64,000 nucleotides of DNA, taken from the NCBI RefSeq assembly GCF_010993775.1, contig NZ_WOTO01000038.1, forward strand, positions 1 to 64,000. The letters are read 5' to 3'. Of the stretch, positions 10,094 to 20,934 are shown piece after piece; the first letter of the stretch is position 1, and the number at the start of each line of letters is the position of its first letter. This DNA is from Fodinicola feengrottensis (GTDB taxonomy: Bacteria > Actinomycetota > Actinomycetes > Mycobacteriales > HKI-0501). Made by a program: the position numbers and the translations under genes. The notes beneath the pieces were generated by a model. It was not told where the DNA came from, ran no database searches, and saw only the letters and a program-made list of their open reading frames with translations.

Positions 10094-10288
10094 AAGGCCG
10101 CCCTCCCCGTTAGCTCTCACTCCAGGGGCGTGCCGTGGCTGTGCCACATGCTCTTATGGGCAACCGTGATCGCAAAACCCGCGGGGATCTGGTCGAGGTA
10201 ACGCCGCGGGTAGTAAGGGCCGCGGCGGAGTTATCGCCAGGGGCGGAGTGCGACTTCGGTCGCCTGCCACAGTTTTTGGCGCAACAGG

Positions 10289-10864
10289 TCAGGTTTCTCG
10301 AGTGCGCGCGGGATCGTCGAGGAGCACCTGGAGTGCGCCGGTGACCGCGCCGATGAAGGCGCCCACCCACCAGCGCGCGCCGGCGCTGACGCTATCCAAG
10401 TCGTCGGGAAATGCCTGGCATAAGTGGATGGCGATCTCGCGCTGCGCGTCGAGTTGCAGCTGAAGCCCGCGTCCCCGCACCTCGGGCACGCTCATGATCA
10501 GACGTAGTCGCAAGGCAGCGACTCGATCGACCAGGTCGTCCGGCTCGCCGTCAGGCGCGCCGACCTCGTGCAGCGCACGCAGCAACAGATCGGCAGGGCG
10601 GTCGTCGGGCGTACGCGCCTCGATGGCCGCGAGGGCGGCCCGCACCCGGTCGTCGCCATCGGGGAACAGCAGTTCCTCCTTGCTGGCGAAGTAGCTGAAG
10701 AACGTACGAGTGCCGATCTCGGCGGCCGCGGCGATGTCCGCGATGGTCGCGCCGTGATAGCCGTGGCGCTCGAAAAGGTCGACGGCGGCGTCGAGGATCG
10801 CCCTGCGGGTGCGGTCCCGCTTGCGGTCGCGCAAAGTACGGCCGCTGCCGGTCGAGGAGGACAT
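10289..10864 (-). CDS. TetR-family transcriptional regulator
   Basis: An intact 191-residue repressor starting MSSSTGSGRTLRDRK. The helix-turn-helix spans residues ~14-60 (AILDAAVDLFERHGYHGAT, IADIAAAAEIGTRTFFSYF) and the C-terminal helical domain is of the TetR type used by regulators of oxidoreductases. ATG 10864 sits 75 bp from the divergent monooxygenase start at 10940. The gap contains a TGCAA-type palindrome, so it probably represses itself and the monooxygenase. This arrangement is typical of self-contained detoxification or antibiotic-modifying modules. The ligand is unknown. The frame is clean, unlike the neighbour it probably controls. Confidence 0.85.
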   Translation of the reverse strand: MSSSTGSGRTLRDRKRDRTRRAILDAAVDLFERHGYHGATIADIAAAAEIGTRTFFSYFASKEELLFPDGDDRVRAALAAIEARTPDDRPADLLLRALHEVGAPDGEPDDLVDRVAALRLRLIMSVPEVRGRGLQLQLDAQREIAIHLCQAFPDDLDSVSAGARWWVGAFIGAVTGALQVLLDDPARTRET

Positions 10865-10900
10865 GCCGCACAGCGTACCGCAACGAGTGCATATCAGCAT

Positions 10901-10919
10901 CAATTGCAATTTTGCATTG
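10901..10919. promoter_or_regulatory. Palindrome between TetR and monooxygenase genes
   Basis: CAATTGCAATTTTGCATTG contains the perfect arms TGCAA and TTGCA separated by TT, extended by near-symmetrical flanks. It lies midway in the 75-bp divergent gap in AT-rich DNA likely to hold both promoters. It is a probable operator for the adjacent TetR protein. Confidence 0.5.
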
Positions 10920-10939
10920 AGTGCGGTTATGATGACGAC

Positions 10940-12087
10940 ATGAGACAACGCACCGTACTGATTTCCGGTGCCGGCGTGGCCGGCTCGACGCTGGCGTTTT
11001 GGCTGGTACGCCACGGATTCCGACCAACCGTCGTGGAGCGGGCGCAGGGGCAGCGCTCCAGCGGCAATCCGGTCGACGTACGCGGAACCGCCGTTCCGGT
11101 GGTGGAGCGGATGGGCGTGATGCCGCACTTGCGGGCCGCTGCGACGCGGGTGCCGGGCTTGACGTTCGTCACCGCCACCGGCCGCCGGATCGGTCCGCTG
11201 GGACTCGGCCGGCCCAGTGGCGACGCGCTTGAGGTGCCGCGCGCCGACCTCGCGAGGATCTTGTACGAGGCAGTCCGTGACGACGCCGAGTTTCTGTTCG
11301 ACGACACCATTACTGCTGCGCCAGGACACCGATGGCGTGGACGTGACCTTCGAGCGGGCCGCAGCGCGCCGGTTCGACCTCGTCATCGGCGCCGACGGGC
11401 TGCATTCGGGGGTGCGCGGCCTGGTGTTCGGCCCGGAAGCCGACTGCGTACGCCACCTGGGCCTCTACATCGCCACCATGCCGCTGCACCGCACCGCAGC
11501 CGACCCCAGCGCGGTCGTCATGCACAACATTCCGGGCCGATCGGTGGCTGTGCACCCGCTGCACGGCGAGGCCGGGGCGGCGTTCATGTTCCGCGGGCCG
11601 GCCATCCCCGGTTTCGACCACCGGGACGCCGAACGGCACAAAAAGATCGTCATCGCCGCTTATCGGGACGGCGACTGGGATTTGCCGGACCTGCCTGACT
11701 TGCCAGGCCGCGTCCGCGCGGCGACCGACTTCTATTTCGACGCGATCAGCCAGGTCCGGCTGCCCACCTGGTCGCGAGGCCGGGTGAGCCTCGTCGGTGA
11801 CTCGGCAACCAGCTGTCCCTGTTCGGTGACGGGTCCAGCCTGGCTATCACCGGCGCCCACGCTCTCGCCGACGCCCTCGCGGCCACCCCTGACGACCACG
11901 AGATTGCCTTGCGTGCGTACGAAAAAAACACCACCGACCGCTGGTCACCGCACGCCAGCGCGGCTTCCAGCTCGCCGGCGCGTTGCTCGTGCCATCGACG
12001 AACTTCGGCATCACAGCCCGAAACCTGGCCATTGGACTGCTCCCACGCGTGCCGCGGCGAAAAGTCGCATCTCGTACGGGCAGCTGA
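10940..12087 (+). CDS. FAD-dependent monooxygenase (PHBH/TetX-like), frameshifted
   Basis: Flavoprotein hydroxylase that would use NAD(P)H and oxygen on an aromatic or antibiotic-like substrate. The N-terminal Rossmann motif is VLISGAGVAGSTLAFWLVRHG (GxGxxG). The mid-protein motif is DLVIGADGLHSGVR (the DG motif contacting FAD and NADPH), and the late FAD motif reads VSLVGDSA. The frame changes three times: at about 11325, at about 11811 directly after GDSA, and within an A7 run near 11925. Reading across them gives a normal ~380-residue enzyme ending RRKVASRTGS at 12087. ATG 10940 begins the Rossmann fold with almost no leader. It is divergent from a TetR gene that likely controls it. Confidence 0.75.
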
Positions 12088-12214
12088 AAAATCCCAGAGC
12101 TGTATCTGACCCGGGAATGAAGGTTATTCGCCGTTGGCCGGGTTGGCGGGAATCGCCCTGAAGGTGGCCGAACATCCACTCGAGATGAATCGGCTCGGCG
12201 GTGATTCTGAGGTC

Positions 12215-12535
12215 ATGACTCCTCAACTGCATGCAATGGTGATCGATGACGTGGAATCAACCGAGATTTTTCCGGGTATCACCAGGCGTGCCCTGCCCAG
12301 CGGTGGACAGGTGCCGCCGGTGCGAGTGTTCGACATGGCGCCCGGCACCGTGTGGCCGCAGGTCGACGTCCACGACCGGGACGAGCTGATCTACATCGTC
12401 AGCGGCGAACTGGTCGAAGGCGAGACCCGCTACCGCGCCGGCATGTATCTCTACTACGAGCCGGGCACAAAACATCAGCCCGCCACCGATGAGGGTGTAC
12501 GCCTACTGCTGTTCGGTCCGTCCGTGCCTGCGTAG
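12215..12535 (+). CDS. Cupin-domain protein
   Basis: A small single-cupin protein of ~106 residues. The core barrel carries VDVHDRDELIYIVSGELVEGE, the first cupin motif with candidate metal ligands H and E, and YRAGMYLYYEPGTKHQPATDEG, the second motif with H. The overall pattern resembles ChrR-like cupins or small quercetinase-like domains. It may bind a metal and act on or sense a small molecule. ATG 12215 was chosen as it opens the conserved part, but its GAGG is very close; an in-frame ATG at 12185 is an alternative. It follows the monooxygenase by ~130 bp and could be co-transcribed. The frame is intact. No specific reaction can be claimed. Confidence 0.7.
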   Translation: MTPQLHAMVIDDVESTEIFPGITRRALPSGGQVPPVRVFDMAPGTVWPQVDVHDRDELIYIVSGELVEGETRYRAGMYLYYEPGTKHQPATDEGVRLLLFGPSVPA

Positions 12536-12591
12536 CTTTCTGGTGAAGCCGTGTCACGCTAGGGGAGACGGTCAGCACTCCGGAGGATCCG

Positions 12592-13873
12592 ATGATGGCG
12601 CGTACGCCGACACAGAACGCTTTGGCCGCTGTCGAACTGATGCGGGACGGGCGGTTCGCCGAGATGGGGGATATGTTCGCGCCACAGGTGCGGGCGTTGG
12701 TGACCGCGGACGCGATCCAGCGCGGGTGGGCGGCCGGGGTTGATCGGTACGGGCCGGTCGTGGCGACTGGTATGGCGGTGAGCGAGGCGGCCGGCCCGGG
12801 GGCGGTGGTTGTCCGGATCCCGGTGCGTTTCCAGCACGGGGAGGTGGCGGTTGTTGTCTCGGTCAACAATGCGGGCTGGCTGACGGGGATCCAGTTCGCG
12901 GCCGCCGAGGCGGCTCAGCCGGCCGCGCCGTGGGAGGCGCCGGAGTACGTCGATGTCGCGGAGTTTGACGAAAAAAAGACGTGACGTTGGGGGCCGGTGA
13001 GTTCGCGGTGCCGGGCACGTTGAGCCTGCCGCATCGGCCGGGGCCGCTGCCCGCGGTCGTCTTGTTGTGCGGTTCGGGGCCGTTGGATCGGGACGAGACA
13101 ATAGGGCGGAACAAGCCGTTCAAAGATCTCGCGTGGGGGCTCGCGAGCCGCGGCGTGGCCGTCCTTCGCTTCGACAAGGTCACCTACGTACATGGGGCCA
13201 AGCTGGGGAAAGTACGCGGTTTCACGGCGACCGACGAATATGTGCCGGCCGCGGTGGCGGCCATCCAGCTGCTTCGCGAGCATCCCGCGATCGACAGTGC
13301 GCGGGTGTTCGTGTGCTGGTGGTCACAGCCTCGGCGGTACGGTCGCGCCGCGGGTCGCCCCATGCTGAAAAGTCGGTCGCTGGGCTGGTCATTCTGGCTG
13401 GCGGTGCGCAACCGCTGCATTGGGCCACCGTACGACAAATCACCTATCTAGCGTCGCTGGAGCCGGCCGCGGCCGCGGCGGCTCAGCCGGCCATTGATGC
13501 GATTACCGCGCAGGCTCGCAGGGTCGACAGTCCTGATCTCTCGCCGCAGACACCGGCCAGTGACCTGCCTTTTGGCGTGTCGGCGGCCTATTGGCTGGAC
13601 CTACGCGATTATCGGCCAGCAGAAGTGGCCGCTGGGTTGGGAAAACCGATATTCGTGGTGCAGGGCGGTCGCGATTACCAGGTTACCGTCGCCGACGACC
13701 TGGCGATCTGGAAAGCCGGTCTGGTCGGTCGGCCGGACGTGACCATTCGGGTGTACGACGCGGACAATCACCTTTTCACTCCCGGGACCGGCCGGTCGAC
13801 GCCAGCGGAATACGAGCCCGTACAACACATGGACCCGGAAGTTGTCGCCGACATCGCCGGCTGGCTGTCATAG
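12592..13873 (+). CDS. DUF3887 plus alpha/beta hydrolase protein, frameshifted
   Basis: Two-domain protein: a DUF3887 (NTF2-like) domain at residues ~1-125 (MARTPTQNALAAVELMRDG, VSVNNAGWLTGIQF) followed by an alpha/beta hydrolase resembling dienelactone-hydrolase/BAAT-type enzymes (VVLLCGSGPLDRDETIG, DLAWGLASRGVAVLRFDK). The nucleophile region reads LGHSLGGT when corrected; later segments are KPIFVVQGGRDYQVT (catalytic Asp region) and YDADNHLF (His). Frame shifts occur in an A7 run near 12970, just before the nucleophile at about 13312, and at about 13365. GGAGG precedes the ATG. The pairing with DUF3887 is a known architecture of uncharacterised hydrolases in actinomycetes and firmicutes. 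Cytoplasmic, with no signal peptide. Substrate unknown. Confidence 0.75.
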
Positions 13874-13960
13874 CCAGGAGCACATCGCCACTTGGTAGAG
13901 AGCCGACCGGCCTCCCTCGGGCGCGGGTCGCCCTCACCACCTGGCGACTCCTGGCGGGCC

Positions 13961-14530
13961 TCAGATCGTGAAGCTCGGTTCGTTGATGTCGCAGGTGGCG
14001 GTCGCGGTGCCGGCGCCGGTGCAACCCGCCGGCAGACCCTGCCAAACCAGCGTGCCAGCGCTGCTGGGGTGCAGGGTCGAGGTCGACTTGTGCTCGACGT
14101 AATGCGTGGTGGGGGCGGGCGAAACGGGTCGAGGTCGCCGAGCTCGCGATGGTGCCGGGGGTGTTGCCCTGCGCGGTCGGCGCCGTCGACTCGGCCGCCC
14201 CACCGGCGGCGTGCAGGATCGAGGTGACCGAGGTGGTCACCGTCAGGCCGGTGCCGCAGCTGACGCTGGTGGTGAAGGTGATCGCGACCCGCGTTCCGGA
14301 CGGCCAGCTCGCGTTCCAGCCACCGAGCATGCACTGCCGGCCGGCGGGTCGGCGGGGGCGAGGGAATGCTGGTGGAAAGCCGTCGCCGTGCTCACCAGCG
14401 CCACCGCGCCCGGCTGGCCAGCGGACGAGTCCTGGACCGCGGCCGAGCCGCTGGTCGGAGTCATCGCCAGCCCGCCGACGGCCAGCAATGTCAGCGCTGA
14501 CAACAAAATCGGGCGTACGGATCCAGACAT
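13961..14530 (-). CDS. Small secreted protein of unknown function, frameshifted
   Basis: Start ATG 14530 has GAGGGAG upstream and opens a clear signal peptide (MSGSVRPILLSALTLLAVGG, cleavage near TSGSAA). The mature part is rich in Thr, Ser, Ala and Gly. It contains FTTSVSCGTGLTVTTSVTS, a beta-sandwich-like stretch, and four or more cysteines, including the C-terminal GCTGAGTATATCDINEPSF. Frame changes are needed at about 14330 and about 14115; the corrected product is ~190 residues. I do not recognise the family; it may be a small exported carbohydrate- or wall-associated beta domain. It lies alone between two convergent or tandem genes (hydrolase downstream, argS upstream). Confidence 0.5.
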
Positions 14531-14595
14531 CTCGCTCCCTCGATCGGCTCCGGTCTCGATCGCTGAGCGTACGGCACTGGCCACGATCTGTCAGG

Positions 14596-16303
14596 CTACA
14601 TCCGCTCCGGCGCGCCGATGCCCAGCAGGTCGAGGCCGAGCGCGAGCGTACGAGCCGTCAGGTCGCACAGCGCCAGCCGGCTTTCCCTTATGCCAGGTTC
14701 GGCCCGCAGGACTGGGCATTTCTCGTAGAAACCGGTGAAGGTGGTGGCCAGCCCGAAAAGATAGCCGGTCAGCTTGTGAAAGTGCGCCGACTCGGCCACT
14801 TCTTCGAGGATTCCCGGCAAAGCCAGCAGCTCCAACGCCACTTTCCGTTCGGCCGGTTCGGTGATCAGCACCGGACCGGCCGGCACGGTGTCGGCTTTGC
14901 GGAGAATGGAACAGATCCGGGCGTGCGCGAACTGCAGGTAGGGTGCACTGTTGCCGTCCAACGCGAGCATCCGGTCGTAGTCGAAGACATAGTCGTTCGT
15001 ACGCTCAATGCAGAGGTCGGCGTATTTGACCGCGCCAATCCCGACCACGTTGGCCAGCGCGCGCCTGTCCGCGGCGGACAGCTCGGGGTCTTTCTCGGCG
15101 ATGACCGCTCCCGCACGGGAAATGGCCTCGTCCAGCAGGTCGGCCAGCTTGGTCGACGTTCCTTCGCGACTGCGCAACATTTTCCCGTCCGGACCCAGGA
15201 TCGAGCCGAAACCGATGTGTTCGGCGCGGACCGGCTCGGCCAGCCAACCGGCTTCCCGCGCGGTTTGGTGCACCATCTGAAAATGCAGTCGCTGTGGGGT
15301 GCCCACCACATACATCAGGCGGCTGCCGTGCAGCTGTTCGATCCAGTGCCGGAGGGTCGCGAGGTCGGTCGCGGCGTAACCGTAGCCACCGTCGCTCTTT
15401 CGTACGATCAAAGGCAACGGATCGCCGTCGCGATTGCTGAAGCCGGCCGGGAAGGTGCACTGGGCGCCGTCGCTCTCGCGCAGCAGCCCGAGCTTGTCCA
15501 GGTCCTCGACCACCTCTGGGAGCAGGTGGTTGTAGGTGCTCTCGCCAGCGAAATCAGCCGCTGTCAGCCGGACGCCGAGTTTTTCGTACTCGGTGAGGAA
15601 GTATTTCTTCGACGCGTCCACAAACGTCTGCCACAATCGCAGGGTTTCCTCGTCACCGCCCTGCAAAAGCACCACTCGTTGGCGGGAGCGTTGCTGGAAT
15701 TCGGGGTCGCGATCGAATTTGTTGCGGGCAGCGCGATAGAAGCCGCTCAGGTCCGCCACCGACTGCTCAGCAGTCTCATTGAGGTCGATGAGGTTGCTCG
15801 ATCAACATTCCGAACGGCGTGCCCCAGTCACCGAGATGGTTCTGCCTGATGATTTTGTGGCCGAGGAATTCCAGCAGTCGGGAGACCGCATCGCCGAGAA
15901 TGGTCGAGCGGATGTGGCCGACGTGCATTTCCTTGGCAGCGTTGGGAGAACTGTAGTCGATCACCACGGTCTCCGGCTTGCTCGTCAGCGGCACGCCCAG
16001 TCGCGCATCGGTGGTCAGCGCGGTCAGCAGTCGATCGATGGCATCGTCTCGTACGGTCAAACTGACGAAGCCAGGGCCGGTCACCTTGACGTGGTCGCAA
16101 AGGTCCGCGAGATCGGCGGCTTCCACCACGTCGGCGGCGATCTCCCGCGGCGCGCGGTGCAGCCGCCGGGCCAGTGCCAATGCGCCGTCGGCCTGGAAAT
16201 CAGCGTGTTTGGACCGGCGCAGCACGGGATCCACCGACTCGCCCGCGACAGCGGAGAACGCCGTCGCGAGTCGATCCCGCAGCTGACTTTCGAGGATGTG
16301 CAT
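14596..16303 (-). CDS. argS: Arginyl-tRNA synthetase, frameshifted
   Basis: Class I aminoacyl-tRNA synthetase that charges tRNA-Arg. The N-terminal additional domain starts MHILESQLRDRLATAFSAV. The signature SSPNAAKEMHVGHIRSTILG contains the HIGH motif, and the KMSKS counterpart is DGKMLRSREGTSTKL, as usual for this family. The C-terminal anticodon-binding DALR domain ends LDLLGIGAPERM. The frame is broken once, at about 15790 (after DWGTPFGMLIEQ), giving two open frames that together cover a normal ~565-residue enzyme. ArgS is essential and no second copy is visible, so the break is more plausibly a sequence error than a real mutation. ATG 16303 is the only sensible start. Confidence 0.92.
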
Positions 16304-16346
16304 GACTATTGATTATCCGGTACGGATGGACTCGCCGTCCAAGTTA

Positions 16347-16748
16347 TTACGGTGCGACCGCGGCGACGGCTTCGACCTCGACGAGTTGGTCGTGGTAACC
16401 AAGGCAGGCCACCCCCAGCAGTGTGCTCGGCACGTCGTGGTCGCCGAAGAATTCGCGTACGACCTGCCAGGCAGTCACCAGATCGGGCTGCCGTGAAGAG
16501 GCCACATAAACGGTGGTTTTGGCTACATCGGTGAGTTTCGCGCCAGCGTCGGCGAGAGCGACCTGCAGATTCAGCATGCATTGCCGGGCCTGGGCGGCAT
16601 AGTCGCTAACGCCGACGGTTACCCCGTCAGCATCGAGTGGGCAGGCGCCGGCCGCGTAGATCAGCCGGGCCGGCGGTTCGACACTGGACGAATACGCATA
16701 CTCGGCCACCGTGGACAGGGTGGGACTGCGGATCAGGCGTACGGGCAT
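16347..16748 (-). CDS. RidA/YjgF-family protein
   Basis: A 133-residue intact protein of the Rid family, whose founding member hydrolyses reactive enamine/imine intermediates released by PLP enzymes. Family hallmarks are LIYAAGACPLDADG, QARQCMLNLQVALADAGAKL, VAKTTVYVASS and the final VEVEAVAAV. RidA proper has an arginine in a V-R-VEAVA-like context. Here the segment before VEVEAVAAV is GYHDQL, so it may be a Rid subfamily member with a different substrate. It probably forms a trimer in the cytoplasm. It lies 44 bp upstream of argS on the same strand and may share its transcript. Confidence 0.85.
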   Translation of the reverse strand: MPVRLIRSPTLSTVAEYAYSSSVEPPARLIYAAGACPLDADGVTVGVSDYAAQARQCMLNLQVALADAGAKLTDVAKTTVYVASSRQPDLVTAWQVVREFFGDHDVPSTLLGVACLGYHDQLVEVEAVAAVAP

Positions 16749-16767
16749 CCACCGAACCTAATAGCGG

Positions 16768-17751
16768 TCACTCGTCGGCGCGACTCGATTTTGTCAGGCG
16801 CTGGCCGAGGTCCGCGGCCGCCGACCGCAGCTCGGCTGGGCCGACGATATCCAGATCCGTCTCGTACATGGCAAAAGTGGCCGCGAGGCCGGTCCACGAC
16901 CACGAGCCGAGGGTGACTTTGCAGCGGTTCGGCCCCAGTTCCTCGACCACGCCCTGGCCGCGAGCCCGCTCGGCGGCGTTTCTGGCTGAAGTGTGCAAAA
17001 TCGCGGTGCCCTCGCAGGGCATACCGGGATCGCGGAATTTCTCCGCCGCGTACGTGGCAACGTCCGGCGCTGGCAGTTCGCGCGGGGTGAACCGCGGGCC
17101 GGTGGGCGTACGAGGCGTCATCCGGTCGACCCGGAAGGTCCGCCAGTCGGCCCGGTCCAGGTCCCCACGCGACGAGATACCAGCGGCCGCTCCAGGTGAT
17201 CACGTGGTGTGGCTCCACCCGGCGCGGCGGTACGAACGCGGTGTCGTCGGCCCCGCTCACCGGCTGGTAGTCGAAGCGCAGCACCGCACGCGCTCGTACC
17301 GTACCCGCGCGCCAATCGCCAGCAAATGGTCGGCGTTGACTTTTTTCGCGTCCCAGCTGGCGGATCTGGCGACCGGGGTGATCCGCAACGCGTCGACCCG
17401 GTGTCGCAGCCGGGCCGCCATCACCTGCCGTACGGTCGCGAGCGCCCGCAGCGCCGGCTCCTCGATGCCAGTCACCGTGGTGGTGGCAGTCTGCAACGCG
17501 ACCGCGACGGCGACCGCCTGGTCGTCGTCGAACAGCAGCGGCGGCAGGTCAACGCCCGCGTCCAGCCGGTAGCCGCCGTCCGGCCCTTTGGTGGCCAGCA
17601 CTGGATAACCGAGGTCCCGGAGCCGGTCGACATCGCGTCGTACCGTCCGTGGGCTCACCTCCAGCCGCTCGGCGAGCGCGCCGCCGGGCCAGTCGCGGCG
17701 GGCCTGCAACAGTGACAGCAGCGCCAGCAGCCGCGCCGAGGTTTCGAGCAT
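16768..17751 (-). CDS. WYL-domain transcriptional regulator (HTH_11 type), frameshifted
   Basis: DeoR-like helix-turn-helix at the N-terminus (LLALLSLLQARRDWPGGALA, LEVSPRTVRRDVDRLRDLG) followed by GPDGGYRLDAG and a WYL domain (PHHVITWSGRWYLVAWGP), the ligand-sensing module often binding nucleotides or nucleic acid. A WCX-like C-terminal domain completes it. Frame shifts at about 17280 and about 17125 divide it into three open frames that join to ~325 residues, normal for the family. ATG 17751 was preferred over an upstream alternative because GGGAG precedes it. It may regulate the Rid and argS genes downstream or an unlinked target; nothing in the sequence decides this. Confidence 0.8.
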
Positions 17752-17836
17752 GCTCCCAGACTCGCACACATAGCGGCCAGCTTCTGACCTCTACCCAGGG
17801 GCGACAGAACCCAGTTTGCTCGGTCAGTCGCGAAGG

Positions 17837-20761
17837 TCAGGGGGTGACGGGACCGCCGAGGGCGACCGCGCCGGACCAGCCGGAGCCGGGCCAGGACTGC
17901 CAGCTGGTGACGAACTGGCCATCGCGGTTGACGCCGAAGGCGGACAAGGCGCCGTTGACCCACTCGACCATCCGCGGGTTGCCGGCCAGCCGGCTGAGCC
18001 CGACGGCGGCCGAGGCGGTCCAGCCGGAGCCCGGCGCGCTCTGCCAGGTGGTCCAGAGATTGTCGTCGGCGCCGTGGACGTACGCGGAGAGGGCGCCGTT
18101 CGGGCTGACCGCCACGTCCGGCGTACCCACCATCGCGGCCGAGCCGATCTGAGTGAACGGTTTCGACCAGCTACCGCCAAAACCGCTCTGCCAGGTGGTG
18201 AACAACTGTCCGTTGCCGCCGCGGAAGTAGAGCGACATCGCGTTGTTCGGGCCAATCAGCACCCGCGGGTCGCCGCCGGCGCCGGCGCCCAGGTCGTCCA
18301 GTCGTGCCAGGCGCTGCCGACCGCCGGCTGCCAGCTGGTCCAGAGGTGGCCGTTGCCATCTCGTACGTACGCGGACAACGTGCCGTTGGCGGCCATGATC
18401 GCGTCCGGGTCGCCGACCATCGCGACGCCGTTGGCGACCAGCGCGTACGCGTGCCAGGACGTGCTGTTTTCGCCGTTCTGCCAGCTGGTGTAGAGCTTGC
18501 CGTCGGCACCGCGGACGAACACCGACAGCAGCCCGTTGTCGCTGAGCACCACCCGCGGACTGCCGGTCGCCGCGCCGGCCGGTGCCCCGAGGTTGGTCCA
18601 CGATCCCCAGCCGCCGCCCGGGCCGCTCTGCAGGCTGACGCGCAGGGTGTTGTCGCTGGCTCGTACGACCGCGGCCATCGCGCCGCCGCGGGTGACGATC
18701 ACGTCCGGGGTGCCCTGCATGGTGATGCCCGCGATGGCGGCCGGCGGCTGCCAGCCGCTGCCCAGCGAGGTCTGCCAGCTGGTGTACAGCTGCCCGTCGG
18801 CGCGCCGCGGGCGAAGATCGACTGGTCACCGTTGTCGGCCTTCAGTGCGGTGGAGGGGGGCGCGACCCGCGAGCGAAAGCCACCAATTGGTCATAGACGC
18901 CGGCACCGATGTTCTTTCCAGTCAACCCAACCAAAGCCGCCGACATCTGGGCGCGAGCCTGGCTCGCGGCGGCCTCATCGCCGGCGTTCACCGCTTCGAC
19001 CGCCGCGACCGCCGACTCGGCAGCCGCGGTTTCGGCTTCCAGGGTCCTGAAATACGGCTCGCTGTCGGCCAGGAATGACGGGTTGTTGAGGGTGCTTCGC
19101 AAAGTGGCCGGTGCTGCGTGGATTTTTTCCAACTCGGCCAGCAAAGCCGTGCTGGAAGCGGTGAGGTCGGTGTGCGACCGGAAAGCCGTCACGAAAGCGG
19201 AGATCAGCGGTTGTACGACCGGAGCGACCTCGGTGGTCAGCGGTGAGTTGACCGAACTTTCGGCGTACTTGCGCAAAGCGTCCGCCGCGGGGCCACCGAG
19301 CTCGGCCAGTGACCGGCTCCAGGAATTCTGTGCGTTGTACGCACCCGGATTCCAGTCGAAGTCGCCAATCGTGAAGAGCGAGATCAGCGACGGCTCTTCT
19401 TCCTGCATTTCATTGGCCATCAGGCCGACCGCGGACTGCGCCAGCGCCGGGTCGCGGCCCACCAGCGGGCCAAGGTGCTGCTGGTTCGACTCGTAGTCGT
19501 TCACCGGATAGTTGTCGAAAATCAGTAGCGGACGGCCGCCGAAAGCGCTCTGTGCCTGGGAAAAGTCGGTGCCACTGATCGTTGGCGAGACGACCTGTGG
19601 GCCAGTCCAGAAGAAGGTCACCGCTGGTGGGGTGAGTGCGGCGAATCGGGTCCGGTAGGTGGAGGATCCGGTGCCAGCGTATTCTTGCGGCACCGCGATG
19701 AGCTTGCCGCCACTGTGGGGTCGCGACGAAATGGTTTTGGACATATGCCGTGTCGTACGCCTGCGCGGCGGCGGTGGGACTGGCGTCCGACCCGAACGCG
19801 GAGAGGTGTCCGCGGCACAGAGAAAATGGCCGGACGTGTCGTCCCAACCGATCGAGATGGTGTGGATACCGATGTCCCAAAGTTGTTGGTAGCGCGCGAT
19901 AAGCGCGTCCAAATCGCTCTGGCTGGAGTGGCAGATCCCGCTGTTGGGCGCCTCCGGCGCTTCCGGGTCGATCCGGTAGAGGAAGTCGACGTGGTTCGCA
20001 TTCGCCCGCGCGACCGCTTCGGCCAGCGCGCTCAGGGCGGCGGCCGGGTAGGGCACTCGCCAGTTCGCGCCGGCCGTGTGATCGTCGCCGCTGACCGTGT
20101 AGAGGAACGAGTTCATCTTGTGCTGGCCCAGAAAGTCCATCTGGTGCAGCAGGTCGGCCTGCGCCCACGGCTGACCGTAGAACGACTCTTCGCCGCCACG
20201 CATGGAAAAAAACCGGGCCAGTCGCGTACCTGTACGCCCGGCAGCCGGGCCGGACTGCCCGGCACGATCAGTTGTCGCAGCGTCTGGGCCGCGTAGAACG
20301 TGCCGGTGGGATCGACGCCGGAGAGGGCGACCACCGGCGTACCGGAGCGCTCGCCGGCGGCCAGCACGTACCCACCGGACGGCAGCCCGGCGGGGCCGGC
20401 GACGCCGAGGTCGCTCAGGACGGACGGACGCGGTCGCGCCGCTCTCGGCCGGCCCGCCGACGTAGACCGCCAGGCCGCTGCCAGCGGCCGAGCCGGTAGT
20501 CACCGAGGCGACTCCAGCGGTGTGGAGGGTCGTGGTCACCGCACTTATGGCGGATGCGTCGGTGGTCGTACCGACCACCAGAGTGGCGCTGGACGGCAGT
20601 GCGAAACCGGTGGAAAACGCGGTTATCGACTGCGGGGTCGGTGACACCGCCGGGATCGCCACGTCCGCATGGCTCGCGGTCGGCGCTGCCAACACGCCGA
20701 GGGCGACCATCAGCGCGGTGGTCAAGGCACCTCGTCTGCGCCGGGAAGACAGCAGGTTCAT
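17837..20761 (-). CDS. Secreted GH84 beta-N-acetylglucosaminidase with PLL-type lectin repeats, frameshifted
   Basis: Start ATG 20761 (GGAGG at 20766-20770) opens a signal peptide (TTALMVALGVLAAPTASHA). A GH20b-like N-terminal domain (IPAVSPTPQSITAF) precedes the GH84 barrel, with YAAQTLRQLI, MRGGEESFYGQPW, and the catalytic pair of aspartates in SIGWDDTSGHF (near residue 300). A helical domain (PSFLADSEPYFRTLEAE) follows. The last ~330 residues form six or so repeats of the type DNLWTTWQSAPGSGW and GQLFTTWQSG, matching the PLL/tectonin-like beta-propeller lectins that bind fucose or GlcNAc. The enzyme would remove GlcNAc from glycoproteins or chitin-like glycans outside the cell. About seven frame shifts occur (near 20430, 20210, 19810, 19735, 18870, 18815 and 18290). 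A dre-like operator sits upstream. Confidence 0.8.
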
Positions 20762-20793
20762 ATGAGCCTCCGGTCGGAGAGCCTGACAAGCAT

Positions 20794-20807
20794 CTGGTAC
20801 ATACCAG
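20794..20807. promoter_or_regulatory. DasR/NagR-like operator (dre-like palindrome)
   Basis: CTGGTACATACCAG is a 6-2-6 palindrome 33 bp upstream of the GH84 start. It fits the TGGTnnAnACCA core bound by GntR-family regulators of N-acetylglucosamine use (DasR, NagR). Position and the target enzyme's substrate both fit; no DasR gene is in the window. Confidence 0.55.
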
Positions 20808-20934
20808 TATCTGAAGGCTCTGCTGTCAAGGGGGTGGCCGGAAAAACTCACGAAAGAGGCCGACGATCGCGGTTCCCGGGCGGTGAGAAAACGATCTTTT
20901 GGCGGGTAGGGTGACCGTCGACGAAAGGAGCTCG

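Noticed and set aside
14149..15849. 566-codon plus-strand open frame
   Set aside because: It is antisense to argS, whose HIGH and KMSKS-like motifs are on the minus strand.
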